A DNA stretch of 64,000 bases from Sedimenticola sp. (GTDB lineage: Bacteria > Pseudomonadota > Gammaproteobacteria > Chromatiales > Chromatiaceae). Where the stretch lies: positions 1 to 64,000 of the forward strand of contig JALSRN010000101.1 in assembly GCA_026984735.1 (NCBI GenBank), read 5' to 3'. The notes beneath the pieces were generated by a model. That model made no database searches. It was not told the origin of the DNA and saw only the letters and a program-made list of their open reading frames with translations. The position numbers and the translations under genes were made by a program. Of this stretch, positions 1 to 8,494 are shown one piece after another. Within the stretch, counting starts at the first letter, position 1. Each line of letters starts with the position of its first letter.

Positions 1-254
1 CCATGCTCATCACCGCCGACCACGGCAACTGCGAGAAGATGCGGGACGAGAAGACGGGCCAGCCCTACACCGCCCACACCACCAACCCGGTGCCCATCGT
101 CTATTTCGGCGAGCGGCCGGCGCGGGTACTCGGCGGCGGCGCTCTGTGCGACGTCGCGCCCACCCTGTTGCAGATCATGGGCTTGCCCCAGCCCATGGAG
201 ATGACCGGCCACCCCCTCTTGGAGTTCCTTGACGAGGACGATACAAAAGATTGA
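1..254 (+). CDS. gpmI: 2,3-bisphosphoglycerate-independent phosphoglycerate mutase, C-terminal part
   Basis: Only the last ~83 residues are present; the gene enters from the left edge. The enzyme interconverts 3- and 2-phosphoglycerate in glycolysis using two Mn ions. The fragment shows the metal-binding ADHGNCEKM motif and the [12 protein letters not shown] block, both characteristic of the alkaline-phosphatase fold of GpmI. The stop overlaps the start of envC by 26 bases, the usual gpmI-envC-ctpA order of gammaproteobacteria. Confidence 0.95.
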   Translation, partial: MLITADHGNCEKMRDEKTGQPYTAHTTNPVPIVYFGERPARVLGGGALCDVAPTLLQIMGLPQPMEMTGHPLLEFLDEDDTKD

Positions 255-1392
255 CCGCCTGCTCGCTCTCCTGCTCGTCTTCTGGCTGGCGGGAGGCGGT
301 GTTCTTCGCTCCGTTCATGCCGACGAGGCGCCCAAGCTGCGACAGGCCATCGAGGCGTTGCGTCGCCAGCAGGCGGAGATCCGCCGGCAGCGCGACCGCG
401 TGAGCCGGGAGCTGGAAGAGGCGGATCGCGAAGTGGGGCGGCTGGCGCGCTCGCTTCGCGGCCTGGCGGAGCGGCGCGCTTCGCTGGAGAAGCGGCTGGG
501 GGGCTTGGAGAAGGAGATGGGTGCACAGCGGCGCACGGTGGCGAGATTGCGCCGCGAGCTCGCCGCCCTGGTGCGCGGCGCCTTCCTGGCCGGGCGCGAG
601 GAGCGCCTGAAGCTGCTGCTCAACCAGCAGGATCCCGCCGTGACCAGCCGCATCCTCGCCTACCACGACTATCTCGCCGCAGCCCGCGCTGCCCGCCTGC
701 GCGAACTCCAGGAACGCCTGCAACGGTTGAAACGTCTTGCCGACGAAGCGAGGCGGCAGCGGCAAGAGCTGGAGACGCTCTCGGTCCGCCTCGCCCGCCA
801 GCGAGGTTCTCTGGAACAGCGCAAGAAGGAGCGCAAAGCCGTGTTGGCCCGCCTCGAGCGGGAGTTGCGCCGCGGCGGCCGGCGGCTGCAGCGGATGCAG
901 GCGGATGCGCGCCGCCTCGACCGCCTGGTGGAAGAGAGCCGCAAGGCGCTGGCGGCCATCCGCCTTCCCGAGCATCGGGAGTTCGCCCGGTTGAAGGGGC
1001 GGTTGCCCTGGCCCGTGGCGGGGCGGTTGGCCGTTCCTTTCGGCGCGGAGAAAATCGGTAACCTGCGGTGGGACGGGGTTATAATCAAGGCTCCGGAGGG
1101 CCGCGAAGTGAGGGCCGTGCACGGCGGGCGGGTGGCCTATGCCGACTGGCTGCGGGGTTACGGCTTGCTGATCATCATCGATCACGGCAACGGTTACATG
1201 ACGCTCTACGGCCACAACCAGACGCTGCTCAAGGAGACCGGCGACTGGGTCCGCGCAGGCGAGGTGATCGGTCTGGCCGGCCGTTCCGGAGGACTCAGGG
1301 AACCCGGGATCTATTTCGGCATCCGCCATGAGGGCAAACCCGTGAACCCGGCCCGATGGTGCCGCAAGGCGGCGGGCCGAAAAACGGGCTAA
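229..1392 (+). CDS. envC: Murein hydrolase activator EnvC (degenerate M23 domain)
   Basis: This 387-residue periplasmic protein should activate the division amidases AmiA/AmiB. It has an N-terminal signal segment ending near SVHA (about residue 32), a long Arg/Glu/Leu-rich coiled coil (about 34-235) and a C-terminal LytM/M23 domain (about 265-378). The usual HxH metal motif is replaced by IYFGIR, so catalytic activity is unlikely; this is typical of EnvC, which is a regulator. The start is TTG at 229, inside the end of gpmI, with GGAG five bases upstream. No ATG or GTG lies before the signal peptide in this frame. The gene is followed within 9 bases by ctpA. Confidence 0.92.
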   Translation: MTRTIQKIDRLLALLLVFWLAGGGVLRSVHADEAPKLRQAIEALRRQQAEIRRQRDRVSRELEEADREVGRLARSLRGLAERRASLEKRLGGLEKEMGAQRRTVARLRRELAALVRGAFLAGREERLKLLLNQQDPAVTSRILAYHDYLAAARAARLRELQERLQRLKRLADEARRQRQELETLSVRLARQRGSLEQRKKERKAVLARLERELRRGGRRLQRMQADARRLDRLVEESRKALAAIRLPEHREFARLKGRLPWPVAGRLAVPFGAEKIGNLRWDGVIIKAPEGREVRAVHGGRVAYADWLRGYGLLIIIDHGNGYMTLYGHNQTLLKETGDWVRAGEVIGLAGRSGGLREPGIYFGIRHEGKPVNPARWCRKAAGRKTG

Positions 1393-1401
1393 AGGAGAGT
1401 G

Positions 1402-2769
1402 ATGAAGAGATTTTCGAAGCAATTCCGCCGCAACCGGCGATTCGGCCGGACGGCGCTCCCCGGTTTTGCCGGACCGCGCAGCTTGCACCTCTGCCGGACG
1501 CTCTTCCATGGCTGCCTGGCCGTGGCGCTGGTGGCAGCTCTGGCGCCGGCGCAGGCAAAGGCGCCGGCGGCCAAGTCGGAGCTGCCGCTCAAGGAACTGC
1601 GCATCTTCGCCAACATCTTCGGGCGCATCAAGCAGGACTACGTGGAGCCGGTGAGCGACCGGGAGCTGATCGAACACGCCATCCGCGGCATGCTGGAAGG
1701 GTTGGATCCCCACTCCGCCTATCTCGATGAAGAGGATTACAAAGAGTTGCAGGAGGGCACCACGGGCCAGTTCGGCGGGCTCGGCATCGAGGTGGGCATG
1801 GAGGACGGCTTCATCAAGGTGATCGCGCCCATCGACGACACCCCCGCCCAGCGTGCCGGCATCAAGGCCGGGGATCTCATCATCCGCCTGGACGACCGGC
1901 CGGTGAAGGGCATGAGCCTCACCGACGCGGTGAAGATCATGCGCGGCAAGCCAGGCACCAAGATCAAGCTGACGGTGCGGCGGGCCGGCGAGTCCAAGCC
2001 GCTGGTGTTCGAGATCACCCGCGCCATCATCAAGCAGGCCAGCGTCAAGTGGCGGTCGCTGGCGCCCGGCTTCGGCTATGTGCGGCTCTCCCAGTTCCAG
2101 GCGCCCACGCCTCAGGACATGCTGCGCGCCATCCGCAAGCTGAAGAAGAAGAGCGGCGGCCGCCTCAAGGGGCTGGTGCTCGATCTTCGCAACAACCCCG
2201 GGGGGGTGTTGCAGGCCGCGGTGGCGGTGAGCGACGCCTTTCTGGACAAGGGGCTCATCGTCTACACCCAGGGGCGGGAACAGTCCTCGCGGCTGGAGTT
2301 CCGGGCGCAGGCCGGCGACGAGCTGCAGGGGGCGCCTCTGGTGGTGCTCGTCAACGAGGGCTCGGCCTCGGCTTCGGAGATCGTCGCCGGCGCTCTGCAA
2401 GATCATCATCGCGCGGTGATCATGGGGCGCACCACCTTCGGAAAGGGATCGGTGCAGTCCATCATCCCCATCACCGAGAAGATCGCCATCAAGCTCACCA
2501 CGGCGCGTTACTACACCCCCAGCGGACGCTCCATCCAAGCGGAGGGCATCGAGCCGGACATCGTGCTCAGCCGGGTGAAGCTGGAGGCGGTGAAACGGGC
2601 CGCCCCCTTGCTGCGGGAGGCCGATCTGGCCGACCACCTGGCCAACCCCAACGGCCACCACAAGAAGAAGAAAGGGAAGGGAAACGGTCTGCTGGAGAAA
2701 GACTACGAACTCAACGAGGCGCTCAACCTGCTCAAGGGAATGGCGATCTTCGCCGGTTCCCGCGGCTGA
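1402..2769 (+). CDS. ctpA: Carboxy-terminal processing protease CtpA (S41 family)
   Basis: This 455-residue periplasmic serine protease trims or degrades envelope proteins. It has an N-terminal export segment ending near APAQA, a PDZ domain (about 130-190, starting at the EVGMEDGFIKV region) that recognises C-terminal tails, and the S41 catalytic core. By alignment with E. coli Prc the catalytic pair is Ser323 in SASASEI and Lys348 in TFGKGSVQ. A Lys/Gly-rich stretch precedes the C-terminus. ATG at 1402 is preferred over the adjacent GTG because AAAGGAG lies just upstream. It follows envC closely, and the gpmI-envC-ctpA order suggests a shared cell-wall role. Confidence 0.94.
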   Translation: MKRFSKQFRRNRRFGRTALPGFAGPRSLHLCRTLFHGCLAVALVAALAPAQAKAPAAKSELPLKELRIFANIFGRIKQDYVEPVSDRELIEHAIRGMLEGLDPHSAYLDEEDYKELQEGTTGQFGGLGIEVGMEDGFIKVIAPIDDTPAQRAGIKAGDLIIRLDDRPVKGMSLTDAVKIMRGKPGTKIKLTVRRAGESKPLVFEITRAIIKQASVKWRSLAPGFGYVRLSQFQAPTPQDMLRAIRKLKKKSGGRLKGLVLDLRNNPGGVLQAAVAVSDAFLDKGLIVYTQGREQSSRLEFRAQAGDELQGAPLVVLVNEGSASASEIVAGALQDHHRAVIMGRTTFGKGSVQSIIPITEKIAIKLTTARYYTPSGRSIQAEGIEPDIVLSRVKLEAVKRAAPLLREADLADHLANPNGHHKKKKGKGNGLLEKDYELNEALNLLKGMAIFAGSRG

Positions 2770-2787
2770 CGCTTGAAGGAGGAAAAG

Positions 2788-3360
2788 ATGGCCAGAGTGC
2801 TGGTACCCCTGGCGCAGGGGTGTGAGGAGCTGGAGGCCGTGACCGTCGTCGACCTGTTGCGGCGGGCCGGCATCGAGGTGGTGACGGCGGGCCTGGAGAA
2901 AGGACCGGTGAAGTGCAGCCGTGGCGTGGTACTGGTGCCCGATGCCACCCTGGACGAGGTGCTCGATCAATCCTTCGACATGGTGGTGCTGCCCGGCGGT
3001 CTGCCAGGGGCCGACCATCTGCAGAACGATCCACGGATTCGGGAGCTGCTGCGGCGTATGCACCGCGAGGGCGGCTACACCGCGGCCATCTGCGCGGCGC
3101 CCAAGGTGCTGGCCGACGCGGGATTGCTGGAGTCCCGGCAGGCCACCTCCTACCCTGGGGTGCTGGAGGCGATGGATCTTCCCGCCACCCGCTTGCTGGA
3201 AAAGCCGGTGGTGGTGGACGAGAAGGTGGTCACCTCTCGCGGGCCGGGTACCGCCATGGAGTTCGCTTTGGAGCTGATCGGCTTGCTGCTCGGCAAGGAG
3301 GCGCGGCGCCAGGTGGAGGAGCCCCTCATGCGGCCCTCCTCCGACATGAAAACCCCATGA
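2788..3360 (+). CDS. DJ-1/PfpI family protein (YajL-like)
   Basis: A 190-residue cytoplasmic protein of the DJ-1/ThiJ/PfpI superfamily. The nucleophile elbow AAICAAPKVL places the conserved reactive cysteine at residue 102, and the acidic partner lies in GCEELEAV near residue 14. YajL/DJ-1 proteins are linked to oxidative-stress or glyoxal defence; the exact activity is disputed. ATG at 2788 is chosen because AAGGAGG lies 5-6 bases upstream; a TTG 15 bases earlier has no such site. The last bases overlap the next gene as ATGA, so the two are probably translationally coupled. Confidence 0.9.
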   Translation: MARVLVPLAQGCEELEAVTVVDLLRRAGIEVVTAGLEKGPVKCSRGVVLVPDATLDEVLDQSFDMVVLPGGLPGADHLQNDPRIRELLRRMHREGGYTAAICAAPKVLADAGLLESRQATSYPGVLEAMDLPATRLLEKPVVVDEKVVTSRGPGTAMEFALELIGLLLGKEARRQVEEPLMRPSSDMKTP

Positions 3361-4610
3361 GGTACCGCCGGAATCTTTGGCTTTGGATTTTGGGCCTTCC
3401 TCTTTTTCTTGGAGTATCGGCCCATTGGGGATTCCATTTTCTGGTGAAGGAGCGCCTCGCCCAGCTGGCGTCGCAGGCGCCGGCACTCGGCTTCCGCTAT
3501 CAGGGGTTGCGGACCAGCTTGTTCGGAGAGATCCTGCTGGAAGGGGTGCGTCTGAAGCCTCCCGGCTATGCCGCGCCGGTAGCCATGGATCGGCTGAAAT
3601 TGAAAGGCCCTGCGGTCCCTCTTTATCTGCTGTTCAACAATCCTCTGGTGGGTTTCGGTCCACCCCGTTATTTTTCGCTGCATCTTGCCGGGGTGCGGTG
3701 GCCGCCGGCCTCTGCGGATGCAAGAGGGGTGTGTGAGGTCGAAAAAGGGACGCCACTGCGTTTCTTCGAGGCGCTGTGGAGAGAGGGAGAGCCAACCGCC
3801 CTCGAAGCCAGCTACCACTATCGGTCCGCTCCAGAGGTGCTGGAGGGCGAGGTGTCCACCCGAGCGGGTGGGGCCCACGCTTTCGATTTCTCGATTCGCT
3901 TGGTGAACGTGACCCCCAAGGGGTTTCGCAGCGGGCAGCTCGGTACCTCCCTTCTTGCCGGCCTGAAGGTGGGGGTGAAGATGGATCCCCGGTTGGGTAG
4001 GCAGTTGGTGCGCCACTGCGCCGACGCGTGGCAGCTCGCTCCGGCGGTGTTCGAGAGCCGTTTGGCATCGATTGCGCTGCAAAGCCTGAAACGAGTGGGC
4101 TTGGCGGCGGACGACGGCCTGGAGCAGGCGCTGCAACGCTATTTCCACGATTGGGGAGAGCTGGAGGTCGAGCTTCGGCCGCCCGTTCCCATGAGCGTGG
4201 CGTTTTTGCCTTTCATTCCCGCCGGCCAGCTTCAGAAGAAACTGGGCATCGCTTTGCGGATCGATGGGGAAACGGTGGCGGGGAACTATTTCCAGGGCGG
4301 TTCGCAGCCGCTGGCGGAACTGCGTGCCGAAGAGACCAAGCATACGGCGAAGCGCCTCTCCCGCCCGGTATCGAAGGGGAGCCGGTGGCGTTACCGGTCT
4401 GTTGCGGTAGCAAGCCTCTCGCGCTATCTCGGCCATCGGGTACGGTTGCGGGCACGCGGCGAACCGCCGCGGCAGGGCATCCTGCTGAAAGTCGCGGAGG
4501 GGGAGGCGATGGTGGAACAGCGGTTCCAGGGCGGCACCCTGACGATCCCCGTGCCGCTGCAGCAGCTGATCGGCGCCGAGGTTTTTCTTCCCGAGAAGGA
4601 TCGCGACTGA
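3357..4610 (+). CDS. Membrane-anchored protein of unknown function
   Basis: A 417-residue protein with one hydrophobic N-terminal helix (about residues 7-25) and no further clear membrane segment, so most of it should face the periplasm. I do not recognise a catalytic motif. The overall look, an inner-membrane anchor followed by a beta-rich domain, resembles DUF945/YdgA-type or AsmA-like proteins, but that is only a resemblance. It starts by ATGA overlap with the DJ-1 gene and converges on ubiB with 16 bases between stops. A real gene is supported by the coupled start and the signal-anchor. Confidence 0.75.
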   Translation: MRYRRNLWLWILGLPLFLGVSAHWGFHFLVKERLAQLASQAPALGFRYQGLRTSLFGEILLEGVRLKPPGYAAPVAMDRLKLKGPAVPLYLLFNNPLVGFGPPRYFSLHLAGVRWPPASADARGVCEVEKGTPLRFFEALWREGEPTALEASYHYRSAPEVLEGEVSTRAGGAHAFDFSIRLVNVTPKGFRSGQLGTSLLAGLKVGVKMDPRLGRQLVRHCADAWQLAPAVFESRLASIALQSLKRVGLAADDGLEQALQRYFHDWGELEVELRPPVPMSVAFLPFIPAGQLQKKLGIALRIDGETVAGNYFQGGSQPLAELRAEETKHTAKRLSRPVSKGSRWRYRSVAVASLSRYLGHRVRLRARGEPPRQGILLKVAEGEAMVEQRFQGGTLTIPVPLQQLIGAEVFLPEKDRD

Positions 4611-4626
4611 AGCGACGGGCCGCAGC

Positions 4627-6279
4627 TCAGCCCTTCGTCATCCCCCGCCCGAACAGCACCGCGCCCGCCAGCACCAGGCCGCCGCTGCTCCATGGTAGCA
4701 GCGGCGCGGGCAGGAGGGGGCTGCCCATTCCGCCCAACACGATGCCGGCGAGAAGGAGGGCGCCGCCCCCCACCACCAACCGGGTGCGCCGCTGCTCGCG
4801 CTCGAACTTCCGGCGCAGCAGGCGCAGCTCGCGCGATTTCCAGTTCACCGCGAGCTTGCCCTCGGCGGCCTGGCTCAGCACCTTGTAGGCCAAGTGGGGA
4901 ACCTCGGGCAGCTCCTCCGACATCTTGGGCGCGTTCTCCTTCAACCGCCGCAGGAAGGCGCGGGGTCCCACCTGTTCCGCCAGCCAGCGCTCCATGAAGG
5001 GCTTGGCGGTGGCCCACAGATCCAGTTCCGGATAGAGCATCCGCCCCAGCCCCTCGATGTTGAGCAAGGTCTTCTGCAGCAGCACCAGTTGGGGTTGCAC
5101 TTCCATGTCGAAGCGGCGGGCGGTCTGGAACAGCCGCAGCAGGAAGTGGCCGAAGGAGATCTCGGCGATGGGTTTCTCCCAGATGGGTTCGCTCACGGTG
5201 CGGATGGCCGCCTCGAACTCCTCCACCCGGGTGCCGGGCGGCACCCAGCCCGACTCCACGTGGAGCTCGGCCACCCGCCGGTAGTCGCGGTGGAAGAAGG
5301 CCAGCAGGTTCTCGGCGAGATAACGCTGGTCTTCACGGGTGAGAGTGCCCATGATGCCGAAATCCACGCTGATGTAGCGTCCTTCGGGCGTGACGAAGAT
5401 GTTGCCCGGGTGCATGTCGGCATGAAAGAAGTTGTCGCGAAACACCTGGGTGAAGAAGATCTCCACGCCGCGCTCCCCCAGCAGCGCCATGGAGACCCCC
5501 TGTCGCTTGAGTTCCTCCACCTGGTCCACCGGCGTGCCGTAGACCCGCTCCATCACCAGTACGTTGCGGCGGCAGTAGTCCCAGTGGACCTCGGGGATGT
5601 AGAGCATCTCGCTGTTCAGCCAGTTGCGCCTCAGTTGAGAGGCGTTGGCCGCCTCGCGCATCAGGTCCAGTTCGTCGAAGATGGTCTTCTCGTACTCCTG
5701 CACCACCTCCACCAGGCGCAGGCGGCGCGCCTCTTTGGAGTAGCGCACCGCCAGGCGGGCGAGGGTGAACATCAGCTCCACATCGCGGCGAATCGCCTTC
5801 TCGATGCCGGGGCGCACCACCTTGACGATCACCTCCCGGCCGTCGTGAAGGGTGGCGGCGTGCACCTGGGCGATGGAGGCCGAGGCGAGAGGCGCCTCGT
5901 CGAAACGGGCGAAGAGCCTTTCCACCTCGTCGCCCAGCGCCTGCTCGACGATGCGCCGCGCCTGGGCTCCGGAGAAGGGGGGAACCTGATCCTGGAGCTT
6001 GACCAGCTCCTCGGCGATCTCGTCGGGCAGCAGGTCGCGCCGGGTGGAGAGGATCTGGCCGAACTTGACCCAGATGGGACCCAGCTCCTCCAGGGTGCGG
6101 CGGATGCGCACGCCGTAAGGGGGGCGCTGGCCCCGCTGCAGCCAGTAGAAAGGAGAGAGGAAACGGAAAAAGCGGATGGGACGGAAGAGATGGGCGGCGA
6201 GGATAAACTCGTCCAAGCCGTTGCGCAGCAACACCCAGGTGATGTGGATCACCCGCACTCCCTGGCGCAAGGGGATCAT
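4627..6279 (-). CDS. ubiB: Ubiquinone biosynthesis protein UbiB (ABC1/ADCK-like atypical kinase)
   Basis: At 550 residues this matches full-length UbiB. The N-terminus MIPLRQGVRVIHITWVLLR is near the family consensus. Kinase-like motifs are visible: ASIAQVHAATL (the Ala-rich nucleotide loop region of ABC1 proteins), the invariant Lys in VIVKVVRPGIE, FHADMHPGNIFV and SVDFGIMG. Two hydrophobic segments at the C-terminus anchor it to the inner membrane. UbiB is an ATPase needed for assembly or function of the ubiquinone biosynthesis complex. It is last in the DUF971-ubiE-ubiJ-ubiB run. Confidence 0.96.
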   Translation of the reverse strand: MIPLRQGVRVIHITWVLLRNGLDEFILAAHLFRPIRFFRFLSPFYWLQRGQRPPYGVRIRRTLEELGPIWVKFGQILSTRRDLLPDEIAEELVKLQDQVPPFSGAQARRIVEQALGDEVERLFARFDEAPLASASIAQVHAATLHDGREVIVKVVRPGIEKAIRRDVELMFTLARLAVRYSKEARRLRLVEVVQEYEKTIFDELDLMREAANASQLRRNWLNSEMLYIPEVHWDYCRRNVLVMERVYGTPVDQVEELKRQGVSMALLGERGVEIFFTQVFRDNFFHADMHPGNIFVTPEGRYISVDFGIMGTLTREDQRYLAENLLAFFHRDYRRVAELHVESGWVPPGTRVEEFEAAIRTVSEPIWEKPIAEISFGHFLLRLFQTARRFDMEVQPQLVLLQKTLLNIEGLGRMLYPELDLWATAKPFMERWLAEQVGPRAFLRRLKENAPKMSEELPEVPHLAYKVLSQAAEGKLAVNWKSRELRLLRRKFEREQRRTRLVVGGGALLLAGIVLGGMGSPLLPAPLLPWSSGGLVLAGAVLFGRGMTKG

Positions 6280-6401
6280 GCGTCGAACGCCCTCTCGGTC
6301 GGCCTCGAGTTCGCGCCGGAGCGCGCCGTTTTCCGATCTGTTCTTCGCGTATTCAACGGCCTATCGTGATTTGTCCGCAGTCGCGCCCGGGGTTGCCCGC
6401 G

Positions 6402-7103
6402 TCATCCGCTTTTTCCCGAATGCCGGTGCAGTTTTCGCTCCAGCAGCTTGATCCGCGCTTCCAGCCGCTCGGTGTCGTCGCGCAGGCGGTCCACCTCTTC
6501 GATGAACTCCTCCACTTCGGCCGGGGCCGGCAGCAGCTTCGCCTCTTCGGTGAGAAATTCGCCCAGGTCCCGGGCCAGGCGCTCGCCGGTTCGTTCCGCA
6601 TAGCGTTTGGCGCCGCGCACCGCCTTGCCCGCCTCGTGGGCCGCCAGGTCGCCGGTGAGCTTCGACAGCGGCTCTTCCCAGTCGATGTCGAGGCCGGCCA
6701 GGGTGGCGCCGAAGTCGTGGGCCAGGGCGGTGTCGCCGCTGATGGAGACGCGCCCCGAAAAGAGCTGTCCGCTGCCCTCTTCCCGGTCTCCCGAGCGGAG
6801 CAGGTCCAGCGGCGAGCCGGAGAGCAGAGCGTCGGGTTCGCCCTCGATGGCACCCTGAAGCTGCAGGCGGCCGCTCTCGTCGGGAACGAAATAGAGGGTG
6901 ATCTCCGGGCCGCGCAGATGGACCCCGATCACCTTGCCGTGGTGGCGCGCCAGCCTCTCTTCGGCCAAGGGGTCGAGCGCCAGCAGGGCGTTGATCGCTT
7001 TTTCCAGGGGGGCCAGCGCGAGTCCGGAGAGCCCGGATGTAGCGCCAGCGCGCTCCGATTTCCCCGCTTGCGTTTGCTCGTCCGACGATCGATCGTCGTT
7101 CAT
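6402..7103 (-). CDS. ubiJ: Ubiquinone biosynthesis accessory factor UbiJ (SCP2 domain)
   Basis: A 233-residue protein with an N-terminal SCP2 (sterol carrier) lipid-binding domain covering roughly residues 30-120, including the GRVSISGDTALAHDFG segment, and a C-terminal coiled coil (about 180-228, rich in Glu, Arg and Leu). UbiJ binds the polyprenyl intermediates of the soluble ubiquinone metabolon. ATG at 7103 is chosen because the upstream 21 residues look non-coding; GAGGTGG about ten bases upstream is a modest binding site. The neighbours ubiE and ubiB fix the identity. 122 bases separate it from ubiB. Confidence 0.92.
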   Translation of the reverse strand: MNDDRSSDEQTQAGKSERAGATSGLSGLALAPLEKAINALLALDPLAEERLARHHGKVIGVHLRGPEITLYFVPDESGRLQLQGAIEGEPDALLSGSPLDLLRSGDREEGSGQLFSGRVSISGDTALAHDFGATLAGLDIDWEEPLSKLTGDLAAHEAGKAVRGAKRYAERTGERLARDLGEFLTEEAKLLPAPAEVEEFIEEVDRLRDDTERLEARIKLLERKLHRHSGKSG

Positions 7104-7255
7104 CTGCGTTTCCACCTCGTGTCGATCACGCGAACCGGCCCTCCCGGATTCTGGTACGACATCCATATCCGGGCGGGGTCGAGGTTGAGCATTGGAGCCT
7201 CCGGGATCCAGGCGCCGAGGGTTGGCGGCCGGGGCTCTGGGTAAAAAGGCTCATG

Positions 7256-8008
7256 TCAAAGTTTGAAGCCACGATGGATGGCCACCACGCCCCCGGTGAG
7301 ATTGTGGTAGTCGCAGCGCTCGAAGCCGGCCTCTTCCATCATGCCCCGCAAGCTCTCCTGGTCGGGGTGCATGCGGATCGACTCGGCCAGGTAGCGGTAG
7401 CTCTCCTCGTCGTTCACCACCGCTTTGCCGATCTTCGGCAGCAGGGTGAAGGAGTAGAGGTCGTAGAGCTTCCGCAGCGGGGCGCTCACCGGGTGGGAGA
7501 ACTCCAGGATCAGCGCCCGGCCGCCGGGCCGGAGGGCAGCGTACATCGCCTCCAGCGCCTTCTGCTTGTCGGTGACGTTGCGCAGCCCGAAGCCGATGGT
7601 GATGCAGTCGAAGCTGTCGTCGGGGAAGGGCAGCCGCTCGGCGTTCACCTGAGCGTAGCGGACGTTGCCGGCGTGGCCGTGGTCGAGCATGCGGTCGCGT
7701 CCCACGCGGAGCATGTTCTCGTTGATGTCGGTCATCACCACCAGCCCTTCGGGCCCCACCAGGCCGGCGAAGCGGTCGGCCAGATCGCCGGTGCCGGCCG
7801 CCAGGTCGAGCACCCGCTGGCCCGCGCGCACTCCGGCCAACTCCACCGCGAAGCGCTTCCACAGACGGTGGATGCCGAAGGACATCAGGTCGTTCATCAG
7901 ATCGTAGCGCGAGGCCACCGAGTCGAAGACTCCTTTCACCAGGGTCGCCTTCTCGGCCTTGGGCACCTTGCGGAAGCCGAAATGGGTCTCTTCTTGGGAT
8001 GGATTCAT
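7256..8008 (-). CDS. ubiE: Ubiquinone/menaquinone C-methyltransferase UbiE
   Basis: A 250-residue class I SAM methyltransferase. It performs the C-methylation of the benzoquinone (or demethylmenaquinone) ring. The glycine-rich SAM loop [15 protein letters not shown], the family signature [17 protein letters not shown] and the later [13 protein letters not shown] motif are all present. Length equals the E. coli enzyme. Start [12 protein letters not shown] is the typical N-terminus. It lies 23 bases downstream of the DUF971 gene, in operon with ubiJ and ubiB. Confidence 0.97.
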   Translation of the reverse strand: MNPSQEETHFGFRKVPKAEKATLVKGVFDSVASRYDLMNDLMSFGIHRLWKRFAVELAGVRAGQRVLDLAAGTGDLADRFAGLVGPEGLVVMTDINENMLRVGRDRMLDHGHAGNVRYAQVNAERLPFPDDSFDCITIGFGLRNVTDKQKALEAMYAALRPGGRALILEFSHPVSAPLRKLYDLYSFTLLPKIGKAVVNDEESYRYLAESIRMHPDQESLRGMMEEAGFERCDYHNLTGGVVAIHRGFKL

Positions 8009-8031
8009 GGGTGCCTCGCGCGGGCCGGGCG

Positions 8032-8400
8032 TCAGGATTCCGGATCCTTCCTTTTGTAGCCCGCCTCTTCCAGCTCTTCGAGATATTTCTGCCAGAGCGT
8101 CTCGTAGTTCTTCCCCAGATTATACAGGGTTTCCCAAGAGTAGATGCCGGTGTTGTGGCCGTCGTCGAAGTGCAGCACGATGGCGTAGTTGCCCACCGGC
8201 TCCACCTGGTCGATGTTCACCTTCTCGATGCCGATGGGCACCTTGCGTTGCCCCGGGCCGTGGCCCATCACCTCGGCCGAGGGGGACCAGGCGCGCAGAT
8301 ACTCGGCGGGCAGCTTGAACGACTCGCCGTTGTCGAAGGTGATCTCCAGCACCCTGGAGAGGCGGTGCAGGTTCAGTTCTGTGGGGATGGGGTGGGACAT
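8032..8400 (-). CDS. DUF971 protein (gamma-butyrobetaine hydroxylase-like N-terminal domain)
   Basis: A 122-residue stand-alone DUF971 domain, usually found between hslVU and ubiE in gammaproteobacteria. The family motifs [40 protein letters not shown] and the terminal [16 protein letters not shown] are all visible. Related domains may contribute to iron-sulfur or metal handling, but the function is unproven. ATG at 8400 is chosen because AAGGAGA lies eight bases upstream; a longer form to 8463 has no such support. A CATAAT -10-like box lies at 8438-8443 on this strand. Confidence 0.92.
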   Translation of the reverse strand: MSHPIPTELNLHRLSRVLEITFDNGESFKLPAEYLRAWSPSAEVMGHGPGQRKVPIGIEKVNIDQVEPVGNYAIVLHFDDGHNTGIYSWETLYNLGKNYETLWQKYLEELEEAGYKRKDPES

Positions 8401-8494
8401 TCTTCTGTCTCCTTGGAATGGACCGTTCGATGGCGCCATTATGCAGCAAAACCGGCGCCCCATTTGCGCCAGAAATCGTCCGGTTGTCTCCTTC

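Noticed and set aside
175..3486. 1103-codon open frame on the minus strand
   Set aside because: It lies antisense to envC, ctpA and the DJ-1 gene, has no recognisable domain, and is rich in His, Gln and Leu, as expected for the complement of GC-rich coding sequence.
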